A program made the translations under genes and the position numbers. A DNA stretch of 64,000 nucleotides from NCBI GenBank assembly GCA_963513935.1, contig OY740774.1, forward strand, positions 91,537,093 through 91,601,092, in the 5' to 3' direction. This document shows, in pieces, positions 11,094-23,826 of this stretch; the stretch's first letter is position 1, and each line of letters opens with the position of its first letter. Under the pieces are notes generated by a model that was given only the letters and a program-made list of their open reading frames with translations, was not told where the DNA came from and did no database searches. The DNA comes from Aphrophora alni (lineage: Eukaryota > Arthropoda > Insecta > Hemiptera > Aphrophoridae).

Positions 11094-13793
11094 ACGATAA
11101 TTTTACAGTAATCACGAGCAAGAGATATATCTATCAGGTTAGTGATTATTGGTAGTGTGAAATGTTTGTAGATAATTACCATCAGGAAAATCTTTAAGAC
11201 AAAAGGAAACGCTTTTTTTTATGAATATCGTTAATATCTTATTTAACTTTACAATAACTACATAATATCTTCTGATTCCTATACAACTGTCATTTACAAC
11301 ACATAGATTAGATGTATAAAAGATTATTTTTCTTCGTACTGCCAAATATAATATTTTATTAATTAAATAAAATACAGTTGTTAAAATAATAAATCGATTT
11401 CAATCTATATGTTAAAAATATAAAAGCTCTATTTTTTCAGTTAAGTTCTATCTCTTCATGTTTAGTAATAAGTATTTCTTACAGTAGAGGATGTCGTTTT
11501 AGATCCTTCCTTTGATAAATAAAACATCCTGTCACTTCTCAAAATAATAATCAAACATTTATAGCGCAGCATACATTAAAAATTTATTCAAACCGTTGAC
11601 TTTTTCATTATAAACAATTTTTTACTACCATAGGTATTCTAATATTCTATCCTAATTTTCCATTTCAATTCTCAATGTACAGTTTTTTTCCATGCTGAAA
11701 ACAATTGCTTGAATAAACATGATATTAGTAAGATTTGAATAACCTACGTTTGAACAGATAATTCAATTACAATTGCACTCTTTAGGTATATCAATGATGA
11801 CTCACCTGTTAAACATTCCGGTCGGATTTACCATTGATAAAATCCTGTTAGGTAATTAGTTACTGTGTGGGGCACGCCTGTCTAATGTACTAGTTGGACT
11901 TATAAATCAAATGTCACGTTTACAAGAGAAATGCGTCTGTTAGGCGTACCATTTGGACGCACCTGTCAGTTACTCTTACTTGGGGCTTTGAACCTGAATA
12001 TCAAATTTATTGAACAATATAAATGATCTATAGCTTTTAACTAAGATATAATTGAAAATGAAATACATTAGCAATTTAAACAAACCTACCTATGTTAAAT
12101 TTAAAATATATAATTTTTAAAAGAGTTATGAAATAACATTAACTGGTGTTCCAGAGGGGTATTATAATTTTCATTCAAGTATAAAAAAGGATTACAATTG
12201 AATTTAACCTACTTAAATAACTATTAGATAACTGTGATGAAAACAATTATTTTATTTTATGCCAACTACTTTTCTGATGTAGTATATGGGAGTTGTCACA
12301 GAACTAATTAATATCTGATTTAATTAAGTAACACTAGTAACTGCCTATTCTAAAAACAATCACCTCATATTTTCGTAAAATCATACACACGGGAGTCATA
12401 ATAAATTTTAAATATACCAGAACATAAGCTAAAACTACTGTAGTACAAACATTGCATTGATTAGACCAAATACTGTACGTGAACAATCCATTCACACTTA
12501 TTGGCATAAACTTCTCGATCCATTGGTAGTTGGGATGTCAACATTTTTGGGCTCTTACCATTTTCAGTATTGTTATATTGAATACGCCATTTTATGGCGT
12601 ACTGTTATATTCACTTGAGATTCTTAATAACTTGACAATACAACACCTAATATTTTTGTTTCCTAATATTTATTGTATCACATTATTTACATACTTTAGA
12701 ATTTCAAAAACCAAAATTTAAAAACTATTGTTTATCTTCATTTAGATAACACGATAAAAGCAACATTATTAATTTTATTAAAGTACAACAATAAACAAAT
12801 GTATTGCTGATACAGGCGAAGAACCATTTGTTGCATACAATATTTTAGTTAACTTTTGTGTATTTAGAAATAATTTAAATTACTACTTCCATATCTACTG
12901 TATTTTGGATGTACAATAAATCTCCATGTATTGTCAGTTTTAAATTATTAACAAGATAACTTTTGATATAAAATACCTGAAATACTTTACAAGTATTGTC
13001 CATGTTAAATGGTTATTTTATTATTGAGGAGCTAAAAAATAAGCAATTCAGTTTGCATCAGTTATCCTTGAAATAATAATGAAAGATCTTTTGGTCAATA
13101 TTTATTAGTTGGCATTGGATTAGTATGTTTTATTATGGAATAAAATTCTCAGAATTAATCACATTTAAAAAAAATCGATTTCTAATCACGGTGGTGCAGA
13201 TTTATATTTAGTTTTTTTTTTTTTCCAAATTATTTCTGAACCATAATATATTTTTACTTGTAAATTTTCACAAGCTTTTTTTTTTTAATCTTTATATATT
13301 TATAGCATATATATAATTTGCATGATAGCAGAACAAATGTTTTTTGAGAAATGACAGCAATTATTATGACACTTTTTTTGGTTTTACAAATATTTACACT
13401 AATTTTTCACCAAATCTTTCAAACTTCCTACCTAATAGTTGTGTATATGTAAACCTGTTATTATAAACTACATTATACGAATAGAAATTCCGAAAATAAA
13501 CTAAATTTATCCCGCATTGCAGATTTATCTATGTTGCATTGGTTGTGAAACCCTCCCATGGGAAATAGGCAACTAACCAACCATGTAAATGGATTATTTT
13601 CTAAATTGTTCACTACTAGCAACAACCAAATGAAATAGTTTCAATATTATTTTAATGCAATAATTACAATAAATCATATTGTTAATTTACTGTTTGTAAT
13701 ATTTACATATATAGAACTTTATTCGTAACACTATCATAATTATATTTTCCCTAAACCTTCCCGTTATTATTGTACAAAGATAATTAATTTATG
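11094..13793. other. AT-rich non-coding stretch
   Basis: No supported gene. The patch 11,810-12,000 is GC-richer but has stops in every frame. The string CTCACCTGTTAAACA at 11,811 recurs at 56,882 without further similarity. Confidence 0.5.
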
Positions 13794-13865
13794 TGGGCCC
13801 TTGTCTAGTGTTTAGAAGTATCGCGTTGTGTACTAGAGGCTAGATTGGAATCTTACTAGATGAAT
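13794..13865 (+). other. decayed tRNA-like (possibly SINE) sequence
   Basis: The segment TTGTCTAGTGTTTAGA at 13,801-13,816 resembles the D-arm/A-box region of tRNAs of the TGGTCTAGTGGTTAGGA type. About 27 bp further on, GATTGGAATCTT (13,843-13,854) resembles a B box. The spacing fits a tRNA-derived head. The stems are not intact, so it is not a working tRNA. I could not see a second copy in the window. Confidence 0.3.
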
Positions 13866-16225
13866 CCCTATTCCGGAAGTTTATAATTTATTATAAAAGC
13901 ATGTATATATTACAATAAACTGTTAAATAAAAAGTCATATAATAGTTTTTATCCGTTGGATATCTATTTGAGGCACTTTAATTAATGTAAAACGAAGATT
14001 TCATTATCTGGGAAAACATTTCAATGTATAATTTTCACGTCCCTGACATTGAATAATTAGTGACACTTGTCATTATTCTTGTTCAGTTAGTAAAACTTAA
14101 ACCGCACTGCGACTGTCAATAAATTGTGTTGAATTTCCTCACTGCTCAACTTATAGGAAATAACCAAATGAAGATAATACAATTTTGTTTTCTCCATTCA
14201 ATTTTAAATCTTACAATTAAAACTAATCTGTAAAATCGATTTTACGACTATACAGTTTTAAATTAAAAACCTCAATGTTATTAATGTTATTATTAACTGC
14301 ACACTTCGGTGACGTTTAACATTTTGTTTTTGTAACATTTAAAAACTAAAAACTTTTTTGTTATTAGTCTATTTTTCATAATATGCTGTCATAAAGTGTG
14401 TTAGTGGAAAGAAAACAAACTTATATAGAAAACCTAGCGGGATGGAGTCACGGTGTAAATTTATAGGTTAGGTTAGAATAATACTTCATCAATGCAATGA
14501 ACTGCGTAAATAATAACAAGTGTTCGAACATAGCAGGTCAGTTATTTCTAATAATAATTAACAAAATGTCGCTATGTATTGTTACTTTATATCAGTGTCG
14601 ATCACTAAGTTGTGTCTCAGGTAGTCTTAGTAGTTAGAGATTTCGCTGTGTGAAGTGTTGGATAATATCCATAGAACTCAAATCTACTAGTTTTGCAGAT
14701 AAAGGTATTTTAAATTATACATGGTTTTATTAATAGTTAACCCCCTCCGTTTTACCACAGGTTGGTAAGAACTAAAATCACAAAGAAAATAAACATTGTC
14801 AAGGGGGGAATTTAAAACAAATACCTTGGGTGCCGCTCTTACAATGAAAGAGAGCTTTTAGCTTCCTCAATTGTTAGATATATTCACAGTGTAATATGCC
14901 TATCTAGATAAAATAGAAGAATGGACTGACAGATACATTCAATTGTAAACTAAAACATGTTAAAAAAACAGCAATTTCCTCAGCATAAAACCAAAGTATA
15001 ACCAATATAGTTGTTGTCCTAAAATTACTGAAACTGGTTTAAGAGATAGAGTTTAAAATGTAAATTATGGACAACATAGTAAAATATTGGATATAGCGTA
15101 CCCTACATAATGAAAATTAGAGACCAAACCAATGTAGAATAAATTGCAGTGTAACTTGAAGCTCAAGAATCAAACCAAACTGCCAAACCTCGTAAAAACT
15201 GAAAAACAAAATTCTTTCTTTGATTTTTTCAATTGATTTTAATTTTTTTAAAAGAATTCTGATCATTAAATTGGATGGTAAAAATGTAGGAATAACTTTA
15301 AAAAAAACCTTTTTAGTTATTTTAAAATATTGGTCCAAAAGTCTAAAATTCACATTTTGTCAAACATGATTAACAACTTTTGGAATAAGCTAATAGAAAC
15401 ATTCTTAATGTTATTTTAAAATTTAATAAATTTGTTTCTAATAGCAGGTTAACATTTTAAAGCATTTTATTTTAATCCGTAATATGACACTGTATCAAAT
15501 TCAATCAAATTTAGTTTACTTGTTTTTGTTTTGTAACGAGTTTACTATATGGTTTTCAAGGTTCCTAAAAAGTATATCGTGAAACAACCATTCATTACTT
15601 GAGAAACCACAATTCATTTTAGTTAATCCATAACTGTCAAAATTTAAATCAACTCTCTTAAACAGAATAACTGTTAGGACAAAGTTTTGTGATTATCTGT
15701 TTACAATCAAACTTGAATAAAGCCAAACTTTCTATAGGCTGTTAATAATGAGAAAATACAAATTAAACTCAACACTCGCAGAGAGGAAGACTTTATTGCA
15801 TGTTATCTACTACGTAATTAATAAGTTACTTTAACAAATTGTTTGTACATCAACACTGTGAAACGTTCTTTGGTAATTAAAGTTACTTTAACGATATACA
15901 CTTGAGTTCTTTCGTATGTTTATGATTAAAACAGAATTCCTTTATTTACTAACTTTACTTTTATGTTACTGGCGTAACTGTTAGTAAAGCAAATCATAGG
16001 TAATAAGGAATATATGTGAAGTGCAGCTCACTCCATCTGCCTCTACTGTAACCACAACAAATAACGCCAAGTAGCCTAGACAGGGATTCTTGTATGTTGA
16101 CAATACAACGTATTACATAATATATTAACTATTATCTTACACTGTAACTGTTTTTGCTTTAAACATTTATATTTAAAGTATTAAAAGGTAACAATATATC
16201 AATTTATTTGTAATTATTGTTCACA

Positions 16226-16228
<3 letters not shown>
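13866..16228. other. AT-rich non-coding stretch
   Basis: No gene or clear element seen up to the microsatellite that precedes duplicated block A1. Confidence 0.5.

Positions 16229-16290
<62 letters not shown>
16229..16290. repeat. AT microsatellite at the left edge of block A1
   Basis: About 31 AT units, followed by a TTATT-rich tract to about 16,320. The matching left edge of A2 (about 42,223-42,243) is also AT dinucleotide, and there A2 is joined to the interior of a B block. This tract is therefore the likely breakpoint of the A duplication. Confidence 0.9.
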
Positions 16291-16295
<5 letters not shown>

Positions 16296-16867
16296 TATTT
16301 ATTATTTATTATTATTATAAAATTCATATAATTATGAATATATATAATTCATACTTGCTATGGTTTACAACTCATATTTATACAGAGTTTATATAGTCAG
16401 ACACACATATTAAATTTATTGAAGAGACTTAATAACAAACAAAAATTACTAACAAATCACACTAATGGTTTTCCTTATTTTTGATTATACTATTTGACTA
16501 AAAACAAAAACAAATTGAATCTAAACTTAAACAATTCATGTTATTCTCAAGTTACAAACCCAGTGGAAATGTGTTCTGAATATAAAATAGAAAAACACTC
16601 TTCTTAGTAATCAGCTTTGCCTTTGTTATACCCAGATGGGTAACAAATAAAACACATTTCTTGCCACAAGAAAGTAACAAATGGAGTTTTGATTTACTGT
16701 AGTTTAGATATTTTTGGTTTCATAAATATTGGGGAATCTCTTAAACGATAGGAACATTGTTTATTGCATAACGATTATTACAATTTAAAAAAAAAATCAC
16801 TGAAAATATATTTTGTTAGTTAATAAACATACAAGAGAATAAAAAAAAAACGTGAAAACAAAAAAAA

Positions 16868-17145
16868 ACTTTAAGATAAGGGGACAGAAAATATAAATAA
16901 CACTATATGAGTTTATAAATTGTGCTTAGGTAACTAATTTAAGATACAAAATTATATATTCATTTTTTATTTGATTTACTTGCGTCCGGGGTGATATAGT
17001 TTTGTCTAGTGCATTCCATCTCGTCTTATAAACGAATCTGATCTGATAAAAGCAATTTGTATTAATATCGTAGATGAAGCTTAAACTTATACGTAGAATA
17101 TTATTTGTTACATTAAGGAGCACATTGTTTTATCTGAGAGCAATC
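16868..17145. other. high-identity island in A1 (partner 42,769-43,044)
   Basis: I can see only one or two substitutions from A2 over about 275 bp, far fewer than in flanking DNA. A minus-strand frame of 65 codons (16,926-17,123) spans most of it. The single difference inside it (near 17,055) changes Cys to Arg, so the frame shows no sign of protein-level constraint. Regulatory constraint or gene conversion are alternatives. Confidence 0.45.
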
Positions 17146-17760
17146 AAGGAAATCCTATTGCAGAAGTTTCGTAATTATAATTCCCACGGAGCTCTGTTCA
17201 ACGTATGTGTTCCCGATAGAACTTGATAATATAGACTTATATGTTGTTAGAAAGAATTAATATCTCCGTTTAGAGAAAATACTAACTAACAATAAAAACT
17301 TGTGTCTTTAGTAAGACATGATTGGAACAAAATATAATATAAAAAATTTAATTTATGTTTAAAATATATTATATTAAATAATTATACCATCGACATGTTT
17401 ACAAACAGACATTAAAGACTAACATGTATACTTCAGATAATCATCTTATATATTTATAGAGAAATACTCTTCTATTAAATGAAGAAAGTTGTTTAATATA
17501 TTAATATTACGATATTTGTATTTACTTCATTGATGATAAATAATGAGAAGTTTTTCATTATTAACAAACTCCTTACGACTACATTAATTACGTTTTGATT
17601 ATCTTCAGAAATGGAATCAATCTCAAGTTGTGCTAGTGGGTTTTAGTGTTTATAAAAGTTAATTGATGTCAATCTGATACTTATCCAGCCCTATCCCATT
17701 ATGTAGGTATACGAATAGATACTTTAATTGTAATGACAAAAAACTAGTTTTCATCATACT

Positions 17761-17950
17761 GCTTCAAAAACAGCTGTTTTCAATACAAGCATTGAGATGC
17801 TAAAGTTGTTCGTTTTAGTCATAGGACCAAAAAAACATCAGCTGAGATCAAGGTCATCAGCTGTTACTTCGTTTATACGAATTAATTAACGATTGTAAAG
17901 CATATTAAACAACTTAACTCTCGATTGTAAATAACCGTTAAAACAGCTGT
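17761..17950. promoter_or_regulatory. conserved cluster of four CAGCTG E-box sites (A1)
   Basis: CAGCTG occurs at 17,771, 17,839, 17,858 and 17,944, the first inside the palindrome AAAACAGCTGTTTT. All four are kept in A2 (43,669, 43,737, 43,756, 43,842) with one or two differences over about 190 bp, while the preceding 85 bp differ at roughly 11 positions. CAGCTG is an E-box bound by bHLH factors. A regulatory role is inference from clustering and conservation; no linked gene is in the window. Confidence 0.35.
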
Positions 17951-20328
17951 GACTATCGATTCGACGGCAAATAAGTAATAACATTTTAGTTTTTGTGAAA
18001 CTGTTTTCTTATATTATTTGCAGTATAACGAAAAATATAATTCGTCACTTTGACCAAAAGAAGCTTTTCGATCCTCGCTCATTTTCCGGCCTCGTAAACT
18101 TGAGCGTGTATCGAAAGGTTTCACTATTATTGTGCCTTGCAACAAATATGTTATTGAATTGGTTGATCAACTTTTATTATCCAGTAGTGTACGAGTAAGT
18201 GTGTTTAAAACAGTGTTGCACAGTTTTTATGAGCATTGTAATTCACTATGTATCACTTCTTGGTTGACGTTGATTAAGCCTAACAGACGTTGTTGATACT
18301 CCCTTCTCTCGTGATAATATCAACCGCAATGGATCAAGAAGCTGTTATGTGAACTAGTCTTTATCAGATAGGGTCGTGTTGGTGACTCGACTTTACCGAA
18401 TCTTGTATTTACACGAATTTTTGATATTCCGTGTTCAATATTACGTTTTTGACAATAACTTCACTTGTCATCGTAGTCAGGTTAGAATTGAAGTTTGCAA
18501 ATTTAAATGTAGTAAAGTTTATTGTAAGTTGAATAAAACAAGAGATAAATAAAGCTATTTTAACGTTTTCAAGTAGATTTATTTGAATTCAATAGGATTC
18601 TGTATGAATTAACTATAAGTTCATATAGCAAATAGCGTGTTACTATCTCAAATGACGTGGTTACGCACAGGCGACCCTGTCAATGAAAACAACGACAGTG
18701 GGCGACCGGTATGTCGAAAATTTATTTGTGTTTGCTTGGGTCATGAAATTTGAAGACCAGTCAAATAAGTGTAGTTGAAATGTTTATCTAATTAGCATAC
18801 TAAACTTTATATAATGAGTCAGGGAAAACTAAGTGTTTATTAAAAAAATCGCCATATTTGAACTCTTATAGTTCAATTATTTCTATCTAAGACGTTGTGA
18901 TCTTTTACTGTTAGAACGTTGTATCTATTGTTACTTTAGGATCTGTAATTACATTGAAAATGATTTATTTACAGAACCCCTGAGTAATTGGGACGTAGAA
19001 ATGTACAATAATAGAATTCAATTAATTATATTGGACATTAATTGTTGAACTGTACAATCGAATTATAATTTTGGAAGTACACACTATGCAATTTTATTAT
19101 ATATACTTACAGTACGTAGAACTAAGTATATCTAATATAATTTACTAGAATATATACTGACTAATAAATCTAAATATTATATTGTGAAGATATTAACGAT
19201 GGTTTATGGGATTATGTTGATCATATTTAAGCACTTTATTATTTTTTCAGTAACTTAATATTTGAACATAGATACCATAAAAAAATACACAGAGTTACAT
19301 TTACCTTATAATTGTCTTTAAACCCAAACCTCTGTGTTAAGTTGAACAAGTCTACAAACAAGTTTTTTTCTATAAATAATAAGACTACTTTTAGAATGAG
19401 CTGTATGTGTAGTTCGACAGTATAATATTTTCTAATTCCAAATACATTTTCTCTTGTCTGAAAGGTCTCTACACAGGGGCAGAAAATGTGATTATTATTT
19501 ATTACGAAATGGGACAGACTTTATGTCAAATGATATCTATTGAAAATATCAAATTCTAAGGAAAGGTCACTTTATAGCTATCGATATTCCTTTCATACAC
19601 ACCTCGTATAAAGTATCTCTTCAGTAAATATTTATACAGAAAATACCATCACTAAAGTTGATTAAATTGAAGGAGCTGTATAGAAAAAGGGACCAAATTT
19701 CATTAAGGCTTGTAATTTAATCTTCAGTGATATTTTTAGGTGCAATAAATAGATAAGTAAAAAGAAAGTGTGCTGTTTTTTGTTTTTGATAACAACTAAC
19801 TACAAGAAGTAATTTTTATCGGTTAATTCAAATCTACTTAGGATAGAGAGCGTTATGTAAACGTTTTACGTTTGTTTTGAGGTCCAAAAAAAAAAAGGTT
19901 ATAGGAATGACATCTGTAAGTCGATTTTCTGTCTGTCGATCGTTCTTCGTATGGCAAAAAATCTACAATATAAACGGAATAATAGATTTTAATGAAATTA
20001 GTGGTGGGTATATTTTGGCAAAAATGTCGTCAGATCTTTTTTTGTAACTCAAATGTAGTGGTAGCTGCCGTAAGAAAAAACATAAAATTATGATTTCTTT
20101 TAGAAAATAAGCTTTAAAATATAAAATATTGTTTAAACGTATATTCTAAGGATTTAAGTAAAACGTATCGATTTTAGTTTAGCATCATTCCAAAAATGAC
20201 AGCGTGGGAGTTCCGTATAAATAAATAAAACGGCAAAGTAGTGATTAGAATATACGAAATTGTTCAAAATTGATCTAACTTTTATGCAAATTATGAACAC
20301 CTATAGCCTTTGAGGACTTAAAAATGTA

Positions 20329-20531
20329 TGTATTTTGGCTTGGCATCTCTCTAAAAATTTTAATTCATGAGTTATAGGTAAAATACCATGAAATCGGCAA
20401 TATGTTAATTATAAAATACATAATTAATCAAAATCGATTGATTTTCGTTCGGCATCTCTCTAAAAATGAAAGTGGGTGTTTTATTCCTAAAATACCAAAA
20501 ATTCGTCAATTATAAAAATCGTAATTAATCA
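20329..20531 (+). repeat. internal tandem repeat of about 109 bp in A1
   Basis: GGCATCTCTCTAAAAAT starts at 20,342 and again at 20,451. Each copy continues through a TAAAATACCA-like block to TAATTAATCA (20,421 and 20,522). A weaker third relative lies near 20,170-20,216. The same arrangement is present in A2 near 46,240-46,440, so it predates the A duplication. Confidence 0.65.
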
Positions 20532-20870
20532 ATGTAGAATATATCAACGATACCATAATTTTGTGAAAGGCGAAGATTAATAACAAATCAGAGTAAAAAC
20601 ATTAAATAAAAAATATTACTGTTCAGTAATAATTGCTTCTTCATAAAATACAACGAAAACTGCATCTTGACTTCCTAAATTAAATTCTGTTATTAAAAAA
20701 AATGCAATTTCCGCTGAAGACATGTTTATGGTACAAATGAATCAAGCTAAAACCAACATTATTATATAATTTTTTCCATAACATTTCAGAGTTTATTTTC
20801 TCAGTTTGACTGACAACTACTAAACTGACATTTTTGTTGTTTATTAATTTTGGTTCGTTTTGCTTTGATT

Positions 20871-20883
20871 GGGGGGGGGGGGG
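20871..20883. repeat. poly-G run in A1
   Basis: A run of 13 G. The equivalent run in A2 (46,779-46,788) has about 10 G, the usual slippage difference. Confidence 0.9.
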
Positions 20884-22705
20884 TTGAGTCATAAGGTTTT
20901 GTAATATTTTGCACTAGTAATCAATACTTATCCGTAGAAAGTAACAATGGATTGTCAATATTTGATTTTATTTCAACGAGAATTACTTTTTCGATCGATG
21001 AATGAAATAAACAACAAATATTTCAACTTCACTCATCTTGTCATTCACAATTCGAAACTCTTCTAAATATCGGTGCTGTAGGGCCTAAATTAATATTAGG
21101 TTAAATTTGCCAATTTTTCTCATCGGGGAAAGAGTTTATAAGATTACATACTCAATGAAGATATGACCCTGTAATACAACTTTTGAATTTTACTAAGCTT
21201 AATTTTAAATAATAAAACCAAATTATTTTCGTAAGTTCATAAATATATTCAAAGGAAATATGTTTCCTTGAATTTGTTACACATTGAAGAGAATAGCAGG
21301 AGACGTTTGAGTTAGATGGTATATTGGTTATTTGAATGCTTTCAAAAAAATTGTCTTACAAAACTGATTTAATTTCTGCACCTTAATACTGCTATATTCC
21401 ATATTCCTTTTAATTAATCATACATATCTCTTTCCTCTTTTACTCAATTATGTTATGCTAACTTTTGAAAGTAAATATTTGCTTTTCCTTAATTAAAGGA
21501 GTAATTTATTATTTGTACGTCAGGGTGTGGGAAAAAAAACTTCATTAACTGGAGTTTATTCAAGCAATACAAACAGAATAAAATATGTTGGCAGCAATGC
21601 TTCTTGGTTTTATATTACTTAAGCTATTGAAATGTTTTGTGTTTTACATTATTAATAGGGATTAAACAATTGGTTTCAAATGAAAATTAAATATAACTTC
21701 TCTTAAATAAGTTGATAGTTCATAATCAGAAGCGTGCAGAATTATATTTGAAATAGGGTGCCCACATATTTTGACTGGGTGTCCATTCTAAAATTGACTA
21801 CTTTTATGAAATTTACTTCAATATTGAAAAATAATTACGTCACTACCCAGTGCATAAACACCTTCTCAATTTTAAACTAGAACAGAGAAATAAAATTCCC
21901 TAAATGATTAATAATAAAATAAAATATTTTAATAAAACAAACTTACCTGATTTTATATATTGAATTTTAATCGGCATACATATTGAAATCTTTTATTAGT
22001 TTAAAATCTATTTTAATAATGTATGACTATTTTACAATTGAGTTTAAATGCTATAATTGTTTACTGTGTTTCATTACTGCATGCCATCATCAATAACTAA
22101 TTTACTTTTGTTTTGTTGATATTTTATCCTCATAGTGCTTTAACCTACTTGATCCTGCCCCTCTCTGCATTCCATCCATATCCTATTTATCTTACTAATC
22201 GTAGATTTTATTTTTATTTACCCTATTTGTTCATTTGTGAATGACCAAAACAAGTATAAAACTGTCGACTACAGCAGTGGTATTTTCCTCTAATAGTTAA
22301 AACTTGAAATAGCAAGATTATAAAAATATAATAAAACCAATAAAACCAACAAATAGGGGACACTAAAGAAAATGACATGTTTTTTTGGCAAGTGAACAGT
22401 TAAAGTTTTATTATATTGAATTTACTTAAAATTGTTTTCCTTCGATGGGATTAAATTCATCTTGTTATTCTTGACTTTAAACTCTGTTATTTCTGTAGAA
22501 AAAAATCTCTCCTCATTGCTGTTAATTTATGTAGTCGTAGTGGCAGCTAGGGGAAGATTGTACTATTGTACTTATTCTACAAGGTAAAATAATTCACCCT
22601 ATATATATATATCACATGATTAATTATATGCATATATTAGCAACATGTGTAGTTTTAAAAAATGAACGTGAAATATATTGTGGAATCAGTTTAAAGGTAT
22701 TATCA

Positions 22706-22724
22706 TTACGCTAGAGGGGCGTAA
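22706..22724. repeat. small hairpin in B1 with a co-varying pair in B4
   Basis: TTACGC and GCGTAA pair as a 6-bp stem over a 7-nt loop. The same hairpin is at 31,111 (B2) and 39,608 (B3). In B4 (48,616-48,634) both sides of one pair have changed, giving TTACAC and GTGTAA, so the stem is kept. Confidence 0.55.
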
Positions 22725-22849
22725 CAAAATTTTAGTCGCAAGAATACGTTACGTCAAATACCACAACGGAACATTAACTCTGTATTATCTAAAAACAATG
22801 TAAAATAAATGTAATGTGTTGTTGTATAAAAGTGTATACAATATTAAAT

Positions 22850-22914
22850 GTCTCGTTTGGTGTAGTCACTAGAATTCTCGTCTTAATCCTGTTTGGATCC
22901 TAATCCGAGCTCAG
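22850..22914 (+). other. tRNA-Gly-like sequence in B1
   Basis: GTGTAGTCACTAGAATTCTC, continuing into GTC, resembles the D-arm to anticodon-arm part of tRNA-Gly (family pattern TTCAGTGGTAGAATTCTCGCC). A degenerate B box (GTTTGGATCC) and a partial acceptor pairing (CTCG with CGAG) follow. It is too degenerate to be a tRNA. It may be the head of an old SINE. Copies lie in B2, B3 and B4. Confidence 0.35.
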
Positions 22915-23815
22915 AAAATGTAAATGTATTGAATCAACAACGCAAAATTAATAAGAAGAACAATGGTTGATAAGAAATTTAGTTTTGGAAAGAGACAAAT
23001 TCAGAAACTATTACAAAAATTAAACTAGTTTCATTTTTTAACGTTATTAATACGTTTATTAAATTCAAAACCTTAGACTACAATAAACTTAGTCAAATTA
23101 GTATTATGTACACAACATTATACAGGTTGAAATATGTTGGTTCAAAGTAAAAAACAATGAAATTAGTATGGGTTTTGTAAAGTTAACAATATATGATATT
23201 ATTTCTGCTTTGATGACTTCACTGTTGTGATTTTAAATCACACTTTTAGCTCTAAAACCGTCTATGTACCAGAAATGTCAAAACTATTAGTTATTTTTCC
23301 TATTGTATAAAGATACATATTTATATTAAAAATAAAATGTTATACTTTCTTGAGTTAGTATAACAGGATATATGTTTAAAAAATTCTAATATTATTGAAA
23401 CCTTTAGTTGTCTCGGGCAATATATATCTTTACTATAAAATAATATAACTTTAAGTTTTTATGGAATAAATAAGTTCAAGATCACCTACCAGATTAATTC
23501 AATATTTTATGTACCCATTTTAGTTAAGTCAAGTACGTTATCAATAATTGATAGTATACAGTCTTAAGATGTTCTATAATAAAATAGCATTACCTAAAAA
23601 AAAAAAAATAGCGTTCTATGATTTTTTTTTTGTTTTCATTCATCGTTGATATGATATTCTTATATTTCACAAAATAACTCAAAACACCGTAGTAGATTTT
23701 AAAAATGTTCATATTTCAGCGAAACAGATTTTTACATAATATGAATCTATAGAAAAATTATGAAGAAGCTTTAAATTTATACTTTTTTTTTTATTCTAAG
23801 ATAGTAAATTAAAAT

Positions 23816-23826
23816 TATATATATAT
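23816..23826. repeat. short TA repeat in B1
   Basis: Only about 5 TA units. The same site has about 44 units in B2, about 19 in B3 and an interrupted 65-bp tract in B4. Confidence 0.85.

Larger units (their letters stand above)
16336..21529 (+). repeat. segmental duplication block A, copy 1 (A1)
   Basis: This block aligns in the same orientation with A2 (about 42,244-47,431), at an offset of about 25.9 kb. It starts at GAATATATATAATTCATACT and runs to the GGAAAAAA that opens block B1. By eye the copies differ by several percent plus small indels. Identity is uneven: near-identical islands at 16,868-17,145, 17,761-17,950 and 19,440-19,840 lie in clearly diverged flanks. I see no gene inside. 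A 65-codon minus-strand frame (16,926-17,123) is shared with A2 but has no known domain. Confidence 0.9.

Noticed and set aside
11811..11829. CTCACCTGTTAAACATTCC shared with 56,882-56,900 (18 of 19 bases); on the minus strand it contains a splice-donor-like CAGGTGAG
   Set aside because: The match does not extend on either side, and no exon-like frame adjoins it. A match of this length can arise by chance or as a worn repeat.
14600..14690. tRNA-like look of CTTAGTAGTTAGAG followed by TTGGATAATATCC
   Set aside because: Box spacing and stems do not hold together.
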